Part shown: in pieces, positions 49,801-61,977 of the stretch | Layout of the letters: every line of letters starts with the position of its first letter | How positions within the stretch are numbered: position 1 is the first letter of the stretch | Origin: Halicephalobus mephisto | Lineage: Eukaryota > Nematoda > Chromadorea > Rhabditida > Panagrolaimidae | Reading direction: 5' to 3' | Assembly (NCBI GenBank): GCA_009193035.1 | Contig: SWDT01000147.1 | Location: forward strand, 1-64,000 | Length of the DNA stretch: 64,000 nt | Notes under the pieces: generated by a model | Database searches by the model: none | Told to the model about the DNA's origin: nothing | Seen by the model: the letters and a program-made list of their open reading frames with translations, nothing else | Translations under genes and position numbers: made by a program

Positions 49801-52455
49801 TGTTTTAGAAAATTTCGGAATAATGCCAATTTAAAATTTTTATAACGCATAATCATTACGGAATCGTACAAAATTACCAAATAGTCATTTTGCCAAACTG
49901 AAATTGTCAAGTAGATTACCTTGTTTTCTGTTTTAGAAATTCTCGAGATAATTCTGCAGTAATATCAATTTTTTGTTCATGATATTAGTGATTTTGAAAT
50001 TATGTAAGGTTGCTAAATAACTATCGAAAAAAAACGAGAATTGTAAGATGTTTTAATTTCTGAAAAGTTGTAGAAATTCTCGAAAAAATTTCACAAAAAT
50101 TGATTTTTATGTTTTATTTCAGTAATTTGGTGACGGGTTTCCTGGATACTAATCCTGCTGTTCGTGAAAGTACTGTAAAAGCAATGGTTGCATTGGCGGA
50201 AAAATTAAATTATCATAATCTAAATGTGGATTTGATGAAATATCTGGCAAGACTTCAAGGTGGTGATGATCAACCAGGAATAAGAACAAATACGACAATT
50301 TGTCTTGGAAAAATAGGTTGTTATATAGATCCATCACAAAGACAAAAAATTTTAATAAGTGCATTTACAAGAGCTTTGAAAGATCCATTTCCTCCGGCAA
50401 GAATGTCAGGTGTACTTGCCTTAGGGGCTACTCAACAATATTACTCCCTAAATGAAGTTGCAACGAAAATTTTGCCGTCGTTATGTTTATTAACAGTTGA
50501 TCCAGAAAAACAAGTAAGAGATCAAGGATTTAAAGCTCTTAAAGGATTTTTAGAAAAATTAGAAAAAGCAAGTGAAAATCCATCAATTATTCCTGAATTA
50601 GAAGCTCAAGTAAATGCCGGTGGCAGAAATGGATTATTAAGTTCGGAAAAAGTACCCCAATGGGCTGGATGGGCAATTAAAGCAATATCAGGCAAATTTT
50701 ATAAAAGTACAACACCAATTGTTAATCAAGAAGAAAAAAATGAAAATAAACAAAATTTAAAAAAAGAAGAAATTATTGAATCTCAAAAATCACAAATTGA
50801 TGGATGGGGAGATTTGGATGAAGAAGATAATGAAGAAGATAATAATGAAGCTGAAAGTTGGACAACAAGAGCGAAAACAATGGAAAAATCGAATTTAAAA
50901 AAATCAGAAGTACCTGGATGGGATGTTGATGAAAAAGAACAAGATCCAGATGATTGGTCTACTGATTGGGAAAAACCAAAACAAGAACCAAAAAGAAATG
51001 CAAATTCTAAAGGAACTTTGAAATTAAATAAACCGAAAAAAGGTTGGTTTTTTAATAATTTCGAAATATCAATTTTTAATCAGATTATTACTTTATATTA
51101 TCAAAGTTCGAAATCAAAGTTGGCGATCAAAGTTACCAAAAATTTAAAATTAAAGTTATTAAAATTTTAAAATCAAAATTTAAAATTAAAGTTATTAAAA
51201 ATTTAAAATCAAAATGTAAAATTAAAGTTAGCAGAAATTTAAAATCAAAATTTAAAATTAAAGTTAGCAGAAATTTAAAACCATAATTTAAAATTAAAGT
51301 TATTAAAATTTTAAAATCATAATTTAAAATCAAAGTTATTAAAAATTTAAAACCATAATTTAAAATTAAAGTTACTAAAAATTTGAAATCAAAGTTAATC
51401 GAAATTCAAAATCCAAATTTGCTATTAGAGTTTGATTTCAAATTTTATCAATTTCGATTTCGAAGTTCAGAATCAGTTTGTTCTAACATTGAAATTAAAA
51501 ATTTCGTCTTTTTTCTATTTCGAAAATCCATGTATCAAATTCTATTAATTTAGATAAAATAGTGTATAATTTTTCGAAAAAGAAAAATTACAGTTTCTTA
51601 ATAAAGAAAATCTAAATTTCGAACTTTGATAATACAAGGTGCTGAGTGTTGTGATTTTTAGGATATAGTTTCATATATGAAAATTAATCCTAAAAGATGG
51701 ATAAAGGGTTGCGTACTCTGTATAATATGGATTTAGAAAGTTTTAAATATATTTAGGAAGGATATAATGCTAAAAAATGAATTACGAAATAACCACCTCC
51801 GGAAATCGAAATTATCACGTATGATAGTTTCTAAAAATTTCCAGAAATTCCCCTCGAGACAGTTTTCTAAAAAATTCATATATAACTTTTACAATTGCAT
51901 CATTGATTGCGAAATTTCGGAAAATTACGAAATCGTCACGTAGAATGTTTTAATTTTTAGAAGCATCCGAAAATTCGTGTTGAGACAATTTTATAAGTTT
52001 ATTTTTTGGGTAATTACGAAATCATCACACAAGTGGGAAATTATTTATTACTGTAGTTTCTAAAGTCAGAAATTTCCATTGAAATAATTTTAGAAAAATA
52101 TTTCAGATTTTTATAATTGTGATTTTTTAATTTTTCAGAAGAAACAGATATTGAAGCTCTTTTTGGAATCACTCCGACATCGACAAATGATTCGAGGAAA
52201 TCTACTCCATCAAGAACTACTAAAGAATCTTCTCCAGCATCTTCAAAAACGAGTGGATGGGATGATTTTGATATTCAAACAGAATCCACTACATCTGGTT
52301 GGGATAACGATGACTGGGGAGAGAGTTCATCAAAACCTAAAACAAGAAAATCCGAACTTGCTGCTAGAAATGAACAGAAAAAACAAGAATTAGCTGCAAA
52401 AAGAACTACTAAAGGTATTGGAGCGATGAAATTAGGAAATAATAAAAAAGATTAA
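46890..52455 (+). CDS. scyl-1: SCYL1-like pseudokinase (N-terminal kinase-like protein)
   Basis: Scaffold of Golgi-to-ER COPI traffic, not an active kinase. Exons: 46890-47009, 47059-47307, 47979-48100, 48143-48497, 49122-49336, 50123-51042, 52139-52455; 765 codons plus stop (human SCYL1 is 808). Residues 1-280 form the kinase-like domain: MASVLSSFFSRDP, LKNQAMKLKTLRHPNVLAFL, SCLKFLHNEAKISHGSI and WKFSGFHN, where the HRD and DFG catalytic motifs are absent. HEAT repeats follow (LPMFKLGRLLDEDEYQ, NLVTGFLDTNPAVRESTVKA, GIRTNTTICLGKIG, FPPARMSGVLALGAT). The C-terminal part is acidic with repeated GW motifs (GWGDLDEED, PGWDVDE, SGWDDFD, SGWDNDDWGE) and ends GAMKLGNNKKD, comparable to the GPMKLGARKLD coatomer-binding end of mammalian SCYL1. 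Introns 3-6 carry repeat B, a MITE and three intron-family copies. Confidence 0.93.
47604..47884 (+). repeat. Dispersed repeat B, copy 2 (scyl-1 intron 3)
   Basis: Matches 26843-27130 in the same chromosomal orientation, with a few substitutions and one 10-bp deletion (loss of a TCGAAATTTT-like segment). It sits in the middle of the 671-bp intron. Confidence 0.9.
48498..49121 (+). repeat. Intron-repeat family copy, scyl-1 intron 4
   Basis: After the MITE, GATGTTCAGAGGTAGTTTCA through AGGAAGGATATACTTCTAAA matches ABC intron 10 closely. The 3' half is more decayed. Sense to the host gene. Confidence 0.82.
48512..48689. mobile_element. MITE copy 2 (TIR CAGTAGAACTT, TA flanks) in scyl-1 intron 4
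   Basis: Starts CAGTAGAACTTGGATATGAG and ends TTATATCCAAATTCAACTG, a good inverted pair, flanked by TA. Interior shared with 15086-15240. Confidence 0.8.
49337..50122 (+). repeat. Intron-repeat family copy, scyl-1 intron 5
   Basis: GTGATTTTTGGAATGTTTAT, GGGAATTAATCCTAGAGGGG, TTGTCACGTAGACAAAGCTT, then three near-identical about 120-bp sub-repeats with CAAGTAGATTACCTTGTTTT. Sense to the host gene; near-identical to the Ig-protein intron 1. Confidence 0.85.
51110..51420. repeat. Tandem repeat in scyl-1 intron 6
   Basis: About nine 35-40 bp units of AATTTAAAATTAAAGTTA(T/G) with AAAATTTAAAATCA. Confidence 0.85.
51640..52138 (+). repeat. Intron-repeat family copy, scyl-1 intron 6 (3' part)
   Basis: GATTTTTAGGATATAGTTTC, AAATTAATCCTAAAAGATGG, AATTACGAAATAACCACCTC, CCCCTCGAGACAGTTTTCTA. 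Sense to the host gene. Confidence 0.82.
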
Positions 52456-53046
52456 ATTGTATATTTTATTTTTTTTTAAATCTTATAAAAACTCAAGTGA
52501 AAACATACAAAACTTTCTAGGCAATAACAATAACTGAGAAAAAAAACTAAAAATTACAAAAATTGAGCTTTTTTGGTTGCTGCTTAAAAACTAGTTGTAC
52601 AACAATTAATCCCTTGGGGCATTTATCCCCTTTATAATTCGCGTTTATTTTTGGTTTTTTAAAAATTCCAAGTCATTTCAAATATGAAAGCAAAAATTTG
52701 TTTAAAAAATTAAAAAATCTACTGTATATCATTTGATCCCTCAGGGCATTTGTTCCCTTTATAACTTGCGCTTATTTTAAAATTTTTTTGGGCGAAATTT
52801 TAGGTCATTTCAAATACCAAAAAAAATTGGTCTAGAAACGAAAGAAATGAGATCGATCTTACGAAATAAGGGATCAAACATCGCAAGGGAACAATTATCA
52901 TACAACTTTAAACTTGAGTAGTAATTTCAAAAGGCGCATTGTGGTGATGACTGGTCGCGACCGGATAAAGTCGAGATCAATGGGCAAGTTAGAGTCCGGA
53001 AAGGACTGATGACAGGCAGTGAAGACGAAAATTATAAAACTAAAAA
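52456..53046. other. Intergenic between convergent scyl-1 and Ig-protein 3' ends
   Basis: AATAAA-like signals are absent in the first 50 bp after the scyl-1 stop. Two imperfect copies of a 120-140 bp segment (TTAATCCCTTGGGGCATTTA-TCCCCTTTATAA at 52.60 kb and TTTGATCCCTCAGGGCATTT-GTTCCC at 52.73 kb) are visible. No gene seen. Confidence 0.5.
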
Positions 53047-55366
53047 TTATTCTTCTTCATCTTCATCTTGAAGTCGTTGTTCTTCTGCTTGATGTAGAGT
53101 TTTTTCCTTTTTCTGAACATCATATTGATCAGACTTATGCCGATTACAGTATGCACAAGCATAGATAATGAGGATAAGTAGAAGCAATATCACGATGATA
53201 ACAATCAACGGGATCAACCAGCTTAGGGTATCTAAAATGCAATTTCTTAATTTTTAAAAATCATTAATTTTTAAGTTTCTCAATTTCAAAGTTTAAAATA
53301 AATTTCCTCAATATAAAAAAATTATTTTTTAAAAAAGCATTCTTAATTTTTCCGAAACATTTCTTTTAAAAATTTCCCATTTTTTCTAATTTTCCTTAAA
53401 TTTTCAAAAATATTTTAAAATATTTCTTTTAAAAATTCCTTATTTTTTTCTAAATTTCCAAAAACATTTTAAAATATTTCTTAAAAATTCCTTATTTTTC
53501 CTAAATTTCCAAAAATATTTTAAAATATTTCTTAAAAATTCCTTATTTTTCCTAAATTCCCAAAAATATTTTAAAATACTTCTTTCAAAAATCCCTTATT
53601 TTTCAAAAATTCTTCAAAAACATTTTAAAATATTTCTTTTAAAAATTCTTCAAAAAACTCACCAGAAATCCTCAATTGTTGATCCAAAACAGAAGTAAAA
53701 GTCTGTTCATTATCCTTCAAATCAACCGGAAAAGTGTTAGTTGCTTTACAGCGATAAGTGCCTTCATCTAATCTCGAAACTTCAGAAATATACAGACGTT
53801 CATTTCTTTGTTCAAAACGACCTGATTCAAAATCTAAAAAAAATTCTTTAACAAACAACATACAATATTTTATTTACCAAGTGTTTCTCCATCTTTATAC
53901 CATTCAATATCTGCCAACGGATAAGCAAAGACTGGACAATGAAGAACAGCAGTATCACCTTCGTTAAATTTCACCGAAGAAGCAGTGATGCTGAATGGAT
54001 CATTTCCGACATCAAGACGCATAGAACCATTAGTGTAAAAAACTGGTCTCACTGAAAAAATTTTATTATTATAAAAAACAAAAATAATTTGTGCAAAAAT
54101 TTTAAAAAAATAAAATTATTTCTGTGGAGATTTTTGATTTTTTAAACCTCACATTGAGACTTTTAAAACTATAAAAATCACTCAAATCCGATGAAGATTT
54201 ACACGGATTTCCTAATCATTACAAAAACTAAAAAACTTCAAAAATTAATAAACTTACTGTAAACAAACAAATTTCCCCAAACTAATCCATATTCTTCTGT
54301 AGTTATTTCACATTTATATTTTCCTGCATCTTGTAACTTCGGAGTACCAAATTTCAAATAAGCCCTGTCATCATCAATGGATGCATTAAGAACAAAAGGA
54401 GCATATCCTCTTCTAAATTGAGCTTTTTCAATTGTTAATCTTTCATCACCTCCTGTTGTTGCTTGACACCACAAATGTGGAACAGAAAAGCTGCCTTCCA
54501 TTGGATGTCCTGTATTGGCATATCCATTTTTAGGTTTAAGAATAATTGCAAGATTGCCTTGGGCAAATGGTTTATCAGCAGCAGCTATTGTTGTCAAAAA
54601 TGCTAAAAAGTAAAAAATAAAAAACCATATTATTAAAAAATCAAAAAAAAACTATTTAAATAAAAAATTTTTAATTTCCCGAAAACCAAAATTCAAGAAT
54701 TATATTATTACAAAACTATTTTTGCAAAATGATCTCGAGAGGAATTTCCAGAGCTTTCTAGAAAAATCCAAAATTCCAGATATTTTTTCAAAAATTAAAC
54801 TATTCTAAAAGTCGATAAAAATCACTACGAAATTGTCTCGAGGGGAATTTCAGGAATATTTTTAGAAACAAAAATGCCTTACAATTTCAGTTTGGAAAAA
54901 TGACTATTTGGTAATTTTATACGATTCTGTAATGATTATGCGTTATAAAAATTTTAAATTAGCATTATTCCGAAATTTTCTAAAACAGAAAACAAGGTAA
55001 TCTACTTGATAATTTCAGTTTTACAAAATGACAGTTTCGTAATCATCTGTGTAAAATTCAACTTTTTCAACAAAACTACCTCGGTAGGAATTCCCAGGTT
55101 TTGAAGCTTTGTCTACGTGACAAATTCGATTTTGCGCGGTATTTCATAACTCAGAAATATATTCCTTCTACAACTACCTAAAAACCCCCAAATCGACGTC
55201 ATGCAGCCCCTCTAGGATTAATTCCCATCCATCAAATCACATATAAACATTCCAAAAATCACATAAAACCCCCAATCCAAAAAATTGGTTTCCTCATTCA
55301 AAAAATATGAATCATCCATTTGTGAAACAACTCACCAAATATGACAAGACTGATTTTCGTCCGCAT
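53047..55366 (-). CDS. Two-Ig-domain single-pass membrane protein (zig-like)
   Basis: Cell-surface immunoglobulin-superfamily protein of 301 aa. Exons: 55366-55336, 54602-54258, 54051-53878, 53833-53663, 53231-53047; all phase-1 junctions. Signal peptide MRTKISLVIFAFLTTIAAA. Ig1 has WCQATT and KYKCEITTE as the disulfide Cys pair. Ig2 has AVLHCPVFAYPLADIEWYKD with the Trp core and DEGTYRCKATN. One TM helix (WLIPLIVIIVILLLLILIIY) is followed by a roughly 35-residue acidic tail ending DEDEEE. The layout (two Ig, one TM) resembles nematode ZIG proteins with a membrane anchor, but the exact orthologue is not established. Intron 1 is an intron-repeat family copy. Confidence 0.85.
53350..53640. repeat. 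Tandem repeat in Ig-protein intron 4
   Basis: Five to six units of about 55 bp: ATTTTAAAATATTTCTT, AAAAATTCCTTATTTTTCCT and AATTTCCAAAAA. Confidence 0.85.
54603..55335 (-). repeat. Intron-repeat family copy, Ig-protein intron 1
   Basis: On the minus strand this intron matches scyl-1 intron 5 (49361-49790) at roughly 95% over about 430 bp. It is therefore inverted on the chromosome but sense to its own gene. Confidence 0.85.
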
Positions 55367-55789
55367 TTCGATCGCTATGGAATTTGATGGTCGTTCGGAA
55401 TTCGTTTTCGATCAAGAAATGCTCATCAGAAGGCAAACCAGCACTAAAATCAATGAATTTTTAAAAAATCAAAAATAATTTTTTTATAAAATCATTTAAA
55501 CACGAATTTTCAAAAAAAATTAAAATTTTTAAATTAAAAAATTCCAAATTTTCAATAATTTTGTAATTAAATTTTATAAAACTTTCAAATCTTTAAAGAA
55601 TTCATAAAATTTAGGATTTTTCTACAAAATTATTGAAAATTTTTATGAAATTTCACTTTTATCAAATACGAAAAATCTAAAAACCAGAAATTCAGACAAA
55701 AAATGGGCCATAGTAAAAGCCATCTTAGGAACAAAAGACACAAGAAATCAATTGAAGTAAAACAATTCTTTTTTAGTCAAAAATTATTC

Positions 55790-56050
55790 AAATAATTTTT
55801 TTATAAACTTAAAATTAAAAAAAAACTATTCAAATAACTTTTTATAAATTTAAAAAATTATTTTTTATAAACTTAAAATTTTAAAAATTATTCGAAATTA
55901 TTTTTTTATAAATTTAAAATTTTAAAAATTATTTTTTATAAACTTAAAATTAAAGAAATTATTTTTTATAAATTTTAAATTTTTAAAATTATTCGAAATT
56001 ATTTTTTTATAAATTTTAAATTTTTAAAATTACTCAAGTAATTTCTTTAC
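55790..56050. repeat. A/T-rich tandem repeat
   Basis: Six to seven units of about 35-40 bp: AAATTATTTTTTTATAAATT followed by TAAAATTTTAAAAATTATT variants. Confidence 0.8.
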
Positions 56051-56427
56051 AATTCTAAACTTAAAAAAATTACTTTAATAATTTCTTTTATTTTAACTAG
56101 TATTTTTCCAAGTTCCCAAAAAGGTTCTAAAAACACAAAATATAATTATATACGTGTCAAACAAGGGGCAACCCCCTCAGGACAACTACTTGCATTTTTG
56201 GCAAATAGCCAGTTGGAAAGCTTTTTTTTTAAATTAAAAACTTTAAAAATATTGATTTAACCAAAAAAACTAAAACAATAGAAAATTACTTAAAATCACG
56301 AATCCATGGTTACGCAATTCCGTCTTCAAAAATCCATAAAAAACATTTTCAAAAAAAACATTAAAATTTAAAAATTCAAAAAAGATAAATTTTAACTGTT
56401 TTCAAAGTTTGTTCTAGAGTCTTTTAG

Positions 56428-56605
56428 CTTGGGATTTTTCGGCATGTCTTGAAGCTTGTGTTAACGGGACAATTGGCGCCAATAGGAAAAAAGGAACAGA
56501 GAAAACTAACAAAAATGCATCAGGCAAACGGAGGCAATGAACCGCCAAGGTCGCTGTCCAATCGAATCAAGCATTCTGAAACAACCTTTCTAATCGCGCA
56601 GACGA
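56428..56605 (+). CDS. Exon-like island (possible first exon)
   Basis: Open between a CTTTTAG acceptor (56427) and an A|GTAAGT donor (56605). If translation starts at ATG 56515 it reads MHQANGGNEPPRSLSNRIKH then SETTFLIAQT, with more varied codons than the AT-rich flanks. No family recognised. It would be the first exon of a plus-strand gene with a very long intron, or a relic. Confidence 0.3.
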
Positions 56606-56639
56606 GTAAGTTGTCACAAAAATACAACTAGTTTGGCAT

Positions 56640-58080
56640 TAAAGTTGGGAAATAAACAAAAATAGGGCAAACAAGGTCAAGAAATAAGGAATTCATATAT
56701 GAAAATCCTTAAAAAATAGCAAAATTGACTAAAATAATGTTCCTAATTAATTAAGTCAGAAAATTACAATAAAAAAACTATTTTTTGCAGTTCTATCGAA
56801 AAATGAATAGAAAAAGGAAATTCATATATGAAGATTTTTACAAAACAATAAAAATCGATTAAAATAATATCCATAAATATACAAATAAAGAATACAAAAA
56901 TCAGTCAAAATAAAAAAGGATTCATATGTACAAAATTACATTTAACAATACAAATTTAATAATAACAGTTTTGAATTACATAAATTTACAAAAAATGACT
57001 AATTTCACGTTTGAAATAAAAAAATAAAAAAATTACACATGGAAAATTTTTTACAATAACGTAGAATTTATAAAAGTCAAATTCGTAATTGTCTAGACCA
57101 GTAATTCCTCGAAAAATTCAACCAGTTTGGCATTTTAGTCGGGAAATAAACAAACAAGAGAAGTACAAGGTCAAAGAACGGAAATTCATATAAAAACGTT
57201 TTTATTTTTTTGATAATAGGATAATTGATTTCAATCGAGTTTCCAATTGCGTAGACTGACAATTCCCCATAAAAAATACAACCAGTTTGGCATTTAAATT
57301 AAAAAATAAAAAAGTACAAAGTCGGAATTCATATATGAGGTTTTTTTAATAATAAAATAGATCATTTCAATCGAGTTCCTGTGTAACTCAGGGAATTGTC
57401 AAAAGTACAATTTAGCATTTTTGTCACGAAATAAATAAATCACAGAGTAAAAGGTCGGAAAAAAGCAGTTTCATATATGGAAATCCTTATATAGTAAAAA
57501 TCATTAAAATTGGGTTTTAAATTACATATACTGGTAATTTATCACGAAGAAAGACTGATTTAGGATTGCAGTAGGAAAATAAACAAAACAAGGAAAAAAC
57601 AGATTCATATATGAAAATTTCTATAAAATAACAAAAAATTGATAAATCCAAGTTTTTAATCACATATATCAGGAAATTAACAAGAAAATGTAAGTATTTT
57701 AGGATTTAAGTTAAGAAACAAACAAACATAAGACGAGAAAAATAAAAAAGATTCATATATAAAAACTTCTATAAAATAACAAAAAATTGATAAATCCAAG
57801 TTTTTAATCATATATATCAGGAAAGTAATATGAAAATGTAAGTATTTTAGGATTTAAGTTAGGAAACAAACAAACATAAGACGAGGAAAATAAAACAGAT
57901 TCATATATAAAAATTTCTATAAAATAACAGAAAATTGATAAATCCAAGTTTTTAATCACATATATCAGGAAAGTATCGTAAAAACGTAACTAATTTAATA
58001 GTTCTATCGGAAAATAAACAAATAAACGAGGTACAAGGTCGAATAACGGAAAATTCATATAAATTTTTTCCGATAACGGG
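56640..58080. repeat. Degenerate tandem repeat (TTCATATATGAAAAT units)
   Basis: About fifteen units of 80-130 bp; each has GGAAATAAACAAA-like, AAGGTCGGAA-like and GATTCATATATGAAAAT parts. The units from 57.60 to 57.98 kb are nearly identical (TATAAAATAACAAAAAATTG, AATCCAAGTTTTTAATCA). Confidence 0.75.
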
Positions 58081-58429
58081 GAATTGATCGGAGTTCGGTC
58101 TTGTTTCAAAAACAAAAGATAACGAGAGAAATTAACGAAACGATAGCTGAAAAATAAAACAAAAATTTGGTTTCAAGGTTCGGGAAAACAGTAAAGATTA
58201 AAAATAAACTTGGGTCTAAAAACTCTCCTCAAACATCCGAGTTCTTGACGTTTTCTCTTAGTGAGTCAATAAAGAACTTGATGACAGCGAGTTTGAGAAA
58301 AAACGGATGAAAATCATAAAAACGATATATAAAAAAGTAAAAAAAAGTAAAAAAAGTAAAAAATTAAAAATTCAAACCCAAAAATCAGGATCACTTTTTC
58401 CTTTTTTGAATTTCTTCAATGGCAAGAAA

Positions 58430-58990
58430 TTAGTCATTAGAACAGAACGCCAAAAGCGCGGGAGAATTCACTTTAAATTCCAAAAAATTCACTTTTTGGT
58501 AGTTTTTCGTGAATTTTTTTGCATATTTTGTTAAATACGATAATTATAATATATGTAAATGAAAATTAATCAAGTTTATTCTTTATAAATTATTTTATTT
58601 CAAAACAACGCCAAAAACGCGGGAAAATTTATTTTAAATGTCGAAAATAAGCTTTTCTAGTGCTTTTTTCGCAAAGCTTCTTTTCCTATTTCCTTCAATT
58701 CCACGATCGCAGTGCACACGGAAATTAAACAAATATTCTACTAATTATAGTATATTGGAACAGAACGCCAAAAACGCGGGAAAAATCTATTTTGAATTTT
58801 AAAAGTCCAATTTTATAGGTTTTAGAAGTTTATTTCGTCTACTTTGCTAGATTCTATGACTACAATGTATGCAAAAATTAAAATCAAATAAAAATTTTAT
58901 TAAATATACTGTATTGGAACAGAACGCCAAAAACGCGGGAAAAATTTATTTTGAATTCTAAAAGGCCGTTTTAATAGGCTTACTTCGTCT
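58430..58990. repeat. Tandem repeat (CAGAACGCCAAA family), about 170 bp unit
   Basis: Four units each starting near GGAACAGAACGCCAAAAACG followed by CGGGAAAA; the last two share TTTACTTCGTCTACTTTGCT-like ends and TATGACTACAATG. Confidence 0.85.
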
Positions 58991-59199
58991 ACTTTGCTGG
59001 GCTCTATGACTACAATGCATGTAAAAGAAAATTAGCCAAATCAATGTTCTGCGAAATGTACAATAGAGCGTAAATAGGAACACGGAAAATAAAGGACCCT
59101 CCGGCCAAAACAGGAGTTGCGGTTGACTAAATTTTGAAAAAAAAATATTTAAAAACTCTTGATTATTCGATAAAATACATGTAGAAAAAATAAAACAGC

Positions 59200-59263
59200 T
59201 GATGAGATCTTTGCGGAAGCCGTCGATGGAGCCCTTGCGGAGGCCGTCGACAAGAGGCCAAGT
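59200..59263 (-). CDS. Exon-like island with GC-rich third positions
   Basis: On the minus strand a strong acceptor (TTTTTCCTCAG) precedes a frame TWPLVDGLRKGSIDGFRKDL with mostly C/G-ending codons (CTC, CGC, ATC, GGC, TTC, AAG), as in highly expressed nematode genes. The donor side (AGCT|GTTTTA) is weak. The plus strand is also open (DEIFAEAVDGALAEAVDKRP) but has poorer splice sites. Protein unknown. Confidence 0.25.
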
Positions 59264-60194
59264 CTGAGGAAAAAGAACAAACAAAAATTTCCTTGAGATT
59301 TGAGAATTATGCGCGATATAAGTTTTTAAATTTTGTTCCGAATTTAATTTTAAAAAAATCCGATCGGAAAACCGCAGGAGACCAGATTTGTTGCCAGTCA
59401 ATTCAATTTGGACCCAATAAATTTTGATCGATGAGGATTTTTAATATAACTTAATTTAATTAAGAAATTAATTAAGGTTTCGTAATTATTACGAAAATTA
59501 AAAATTTATTTTATTTTGAAAATTTGGAAATTTTTATTGGATTATGAAATGGAGATTTTTGAGAAATTCTGGAAAGATTCAGAATATTTCGAAATTCTGA
59601 AATTAAAAACTATTTTTAGAAGGATTCGGAATATTTCGAAATTCCGAAATTAAAAATTATTTTTAGAAAATTTCAGAAATTTTAAAAGTTTTAAAAAATT
59701 TCGGAAATCTTCAAAATCCTAAAAACACCTCTAAATTTTAGAATTTCATAAATATTTTTGGAAATTCCAAAATCATTCATAAAATTTTGAAAAATTTCAA
59801 TTTTCTGTATTTTTAAAAATTCTAAAATTTCATAAATATTTTAAAAAATTCCACATCATTCTGATTTCGTAATATTCAAAAGTTTATAATTTCAATTTTT
59901 CCTCGAGTCATCGATCAAAGGAAATTTTTCCGGATCACAAAAGAGCTAATTCATCTTCAAAACCCGTGTAGGATGGCTGACAAAGAACAGGTCATGGGGT
60001 CTGTGAATTACTCACATTTTGGATAAAATGGCGGAAGAACAGCTGCAATTACGAAATTAAGGAAAATAAAACAAGATACATGGGATTTTTGCAAAGATCT
60101 GCAAAAAATAAACGTTATCCAAAATTATAACTTTTATAAAAATTTGAAAATTTAGTTATTATTATTTTTAAATTTTTATTATTAAAAACAATTG

Positions 60195-60770
60195 TGAAAA
60201 TCGTCAGGATAGTGACTAATCACTCCAATTCGTCACTATCCGAATTTGTCACTGGACCAGTTTAAAAAATTAAAAATTTGAATAATTACTAAAATTCTCA
60301 AAAAATTTCAGTTATTGTCCTGGGAAATTAAAAAAATTTTCCCAATGAAAAAAATAAGTCTAGTAACAATCTTGGATAGTGACGGAAATATAACAATAAT
60401 TATTTTTCAAAGTCACTATCCAGGCAATATCCACAGCTGTTTTTAAAAGTTGAAAAAATAACTCTAGTAACATTCTTGGATAGTGACTAAAATCTAACAA
60501 AAATCATCCTCCATAGTCACTATCCAGATAATTTGTGCAGCTGTTTTTTGATCAGAAGATAGTTCTACCAACAGTTTTGGATAGTGACTGGAAATTCGGT
60601 GAAACTCATTCTTGTTAGTCACTATCCAGGCAATTTCCAGAGCTGTTTTTTAATTTAAAAATAGCTCCAATAACATCCTTGGATAGTGACTAAAAATCTA
60701 ACAAAAATCGTCCTTTTGAGTCACTATCCAGACAATTTTTGAACCTGTTTTTCTAACAACCAAAAATAAC
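60195..60770. repeat. Palindromic satellite array
   Basis: Five units of about 115-120 bp: GGATAGTGACT, about 40 bp, AGTCACTATCC, then CAATTTCCAGAGCTGTTTTT, AATTTAAAAATAGCTCCAAT. Both the GGATAGTGAC/GTCACTATCC and GAGCTGTTTTT/AAAAATAGCTC pairs can form stems. Confidence 0.9.
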
Positions 60771-61424
60771 TCAGTGACAGCCAGAAGTAATATCCTAAAT
60801 CCCACAAAAATCCTTTCATCACTATCCAATCCTTCTCAATATCTCTCCTTCCTCAAATCTCAAAACGCAATAAAAATCCTCCAAAAAATTCATTGTCTCC
60901 CAATGTTGGTTCAGAAACGCAAAACTTTTATTGTTCCACAAACAATCTTCAGAGAAAAGACGAAACCAGAGAAATTTTCAATCTCAAATTTTCTCGAGGG
61001 CATTTCGAAGTCTGTCCAAAAACAAAGTTTCATTTCACTCCGGAAAAAAATAGTTTGGCAGTTAATCGATTTCGAAACATTTTTCATACAAAATGCATTT
61101 GTTTCCGGGAATATCCTCAAAAAAAATGATTGATGTATTCAGCAAAGTGTAAAAGGATCAAATTGCGTCAAGCTGAGAAAATCGAAAACGGATCAAATAT
61201 ATTATAACAAATCCATGTTTTTAAAAATCTCTCTCCATTCGAAAACATTGAAAAATTAAATTCTAAAATTAAATAAATAAAATTAAAATATAAATTTTAA
61301 AACAATTATGAACACTATTTAAAAATAATTTTGAAAATAATATTTAATATTTAAAAATTTTTAAAATAGAGACTTGGAAAACAATTTTTCAAGTTTTTAT
61401 TCATTATTAAAAATTTAAAAAACA

Positions 61425-61880
61425 GCTGCTGAAATTAATAAGATAGTGACCGAAAGACAACACTTTATCCCTTTTAATCACTATCCAAAATTACAGAAAC
61501 CGCTGTAGAAATTGCTAGAATAATGACTGAAACTAATCATTTTTCAACTTCTTAGTCACTATCCAAAATTATAAAAACCGTTGTAGAAATTGCTAGAATA
61601 GTGACTGAAACTGATAATTTTCCAACTTCTTAGTCACTATCCAAAATTATAAAAACCGCTGTAGAAATTACCAGGATAGTAATTGATGAAAATAATTTCC
61701 CAGTCACTATTCTAACAATTTTTCTGGTTTTCGATTTAATAAAAAACTAATATTATATTTGGATAGTGATTAATAACTATGATCAATCTTCATAATTAGT
61801 CACTATCCTGACGATTTACGTAGCTGTTTTCTTAATTATGAAAAACAGCCATGTTAAAATTCCGGATAGTGACTGAAATA
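61425..61880. repeat. Palindromic satellite array, diverged subfamily
   Basis: Four units with AAAACCGCTGTAGAAATTGC, TAGAATAGTGACTGAAACT and CTTAGTCACTATCCAAAATT; spacers differ from the 60-kb array but the paired motifs persist. Confidence 0.85.
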
Positions 61881-61977
61881 AAAAATATTTTATTTTAATT
61901 CTTATTCAATGGTCTATGGAATATTCATTTTTAATCATTAAGTAACCTCTTCAAATAAATTCCTTTTTTGGACAGGG

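Noticed and set aside
58958..59401. 147-codon minus-strand frame
   Set aside because: Spans a repeat unit and an AT-rich stretch; only the 59200-59263 part looks coding and it has its own strong acceptor, so the long frame is probably fortuitous.
60774..61133. 119-codon plus-strand frame
   Set aside because: Starts at a non-ATG codon inside the palindromic satellite, Lys/Ile/Ser/Phe-rich, two other frames also open; no splice support.
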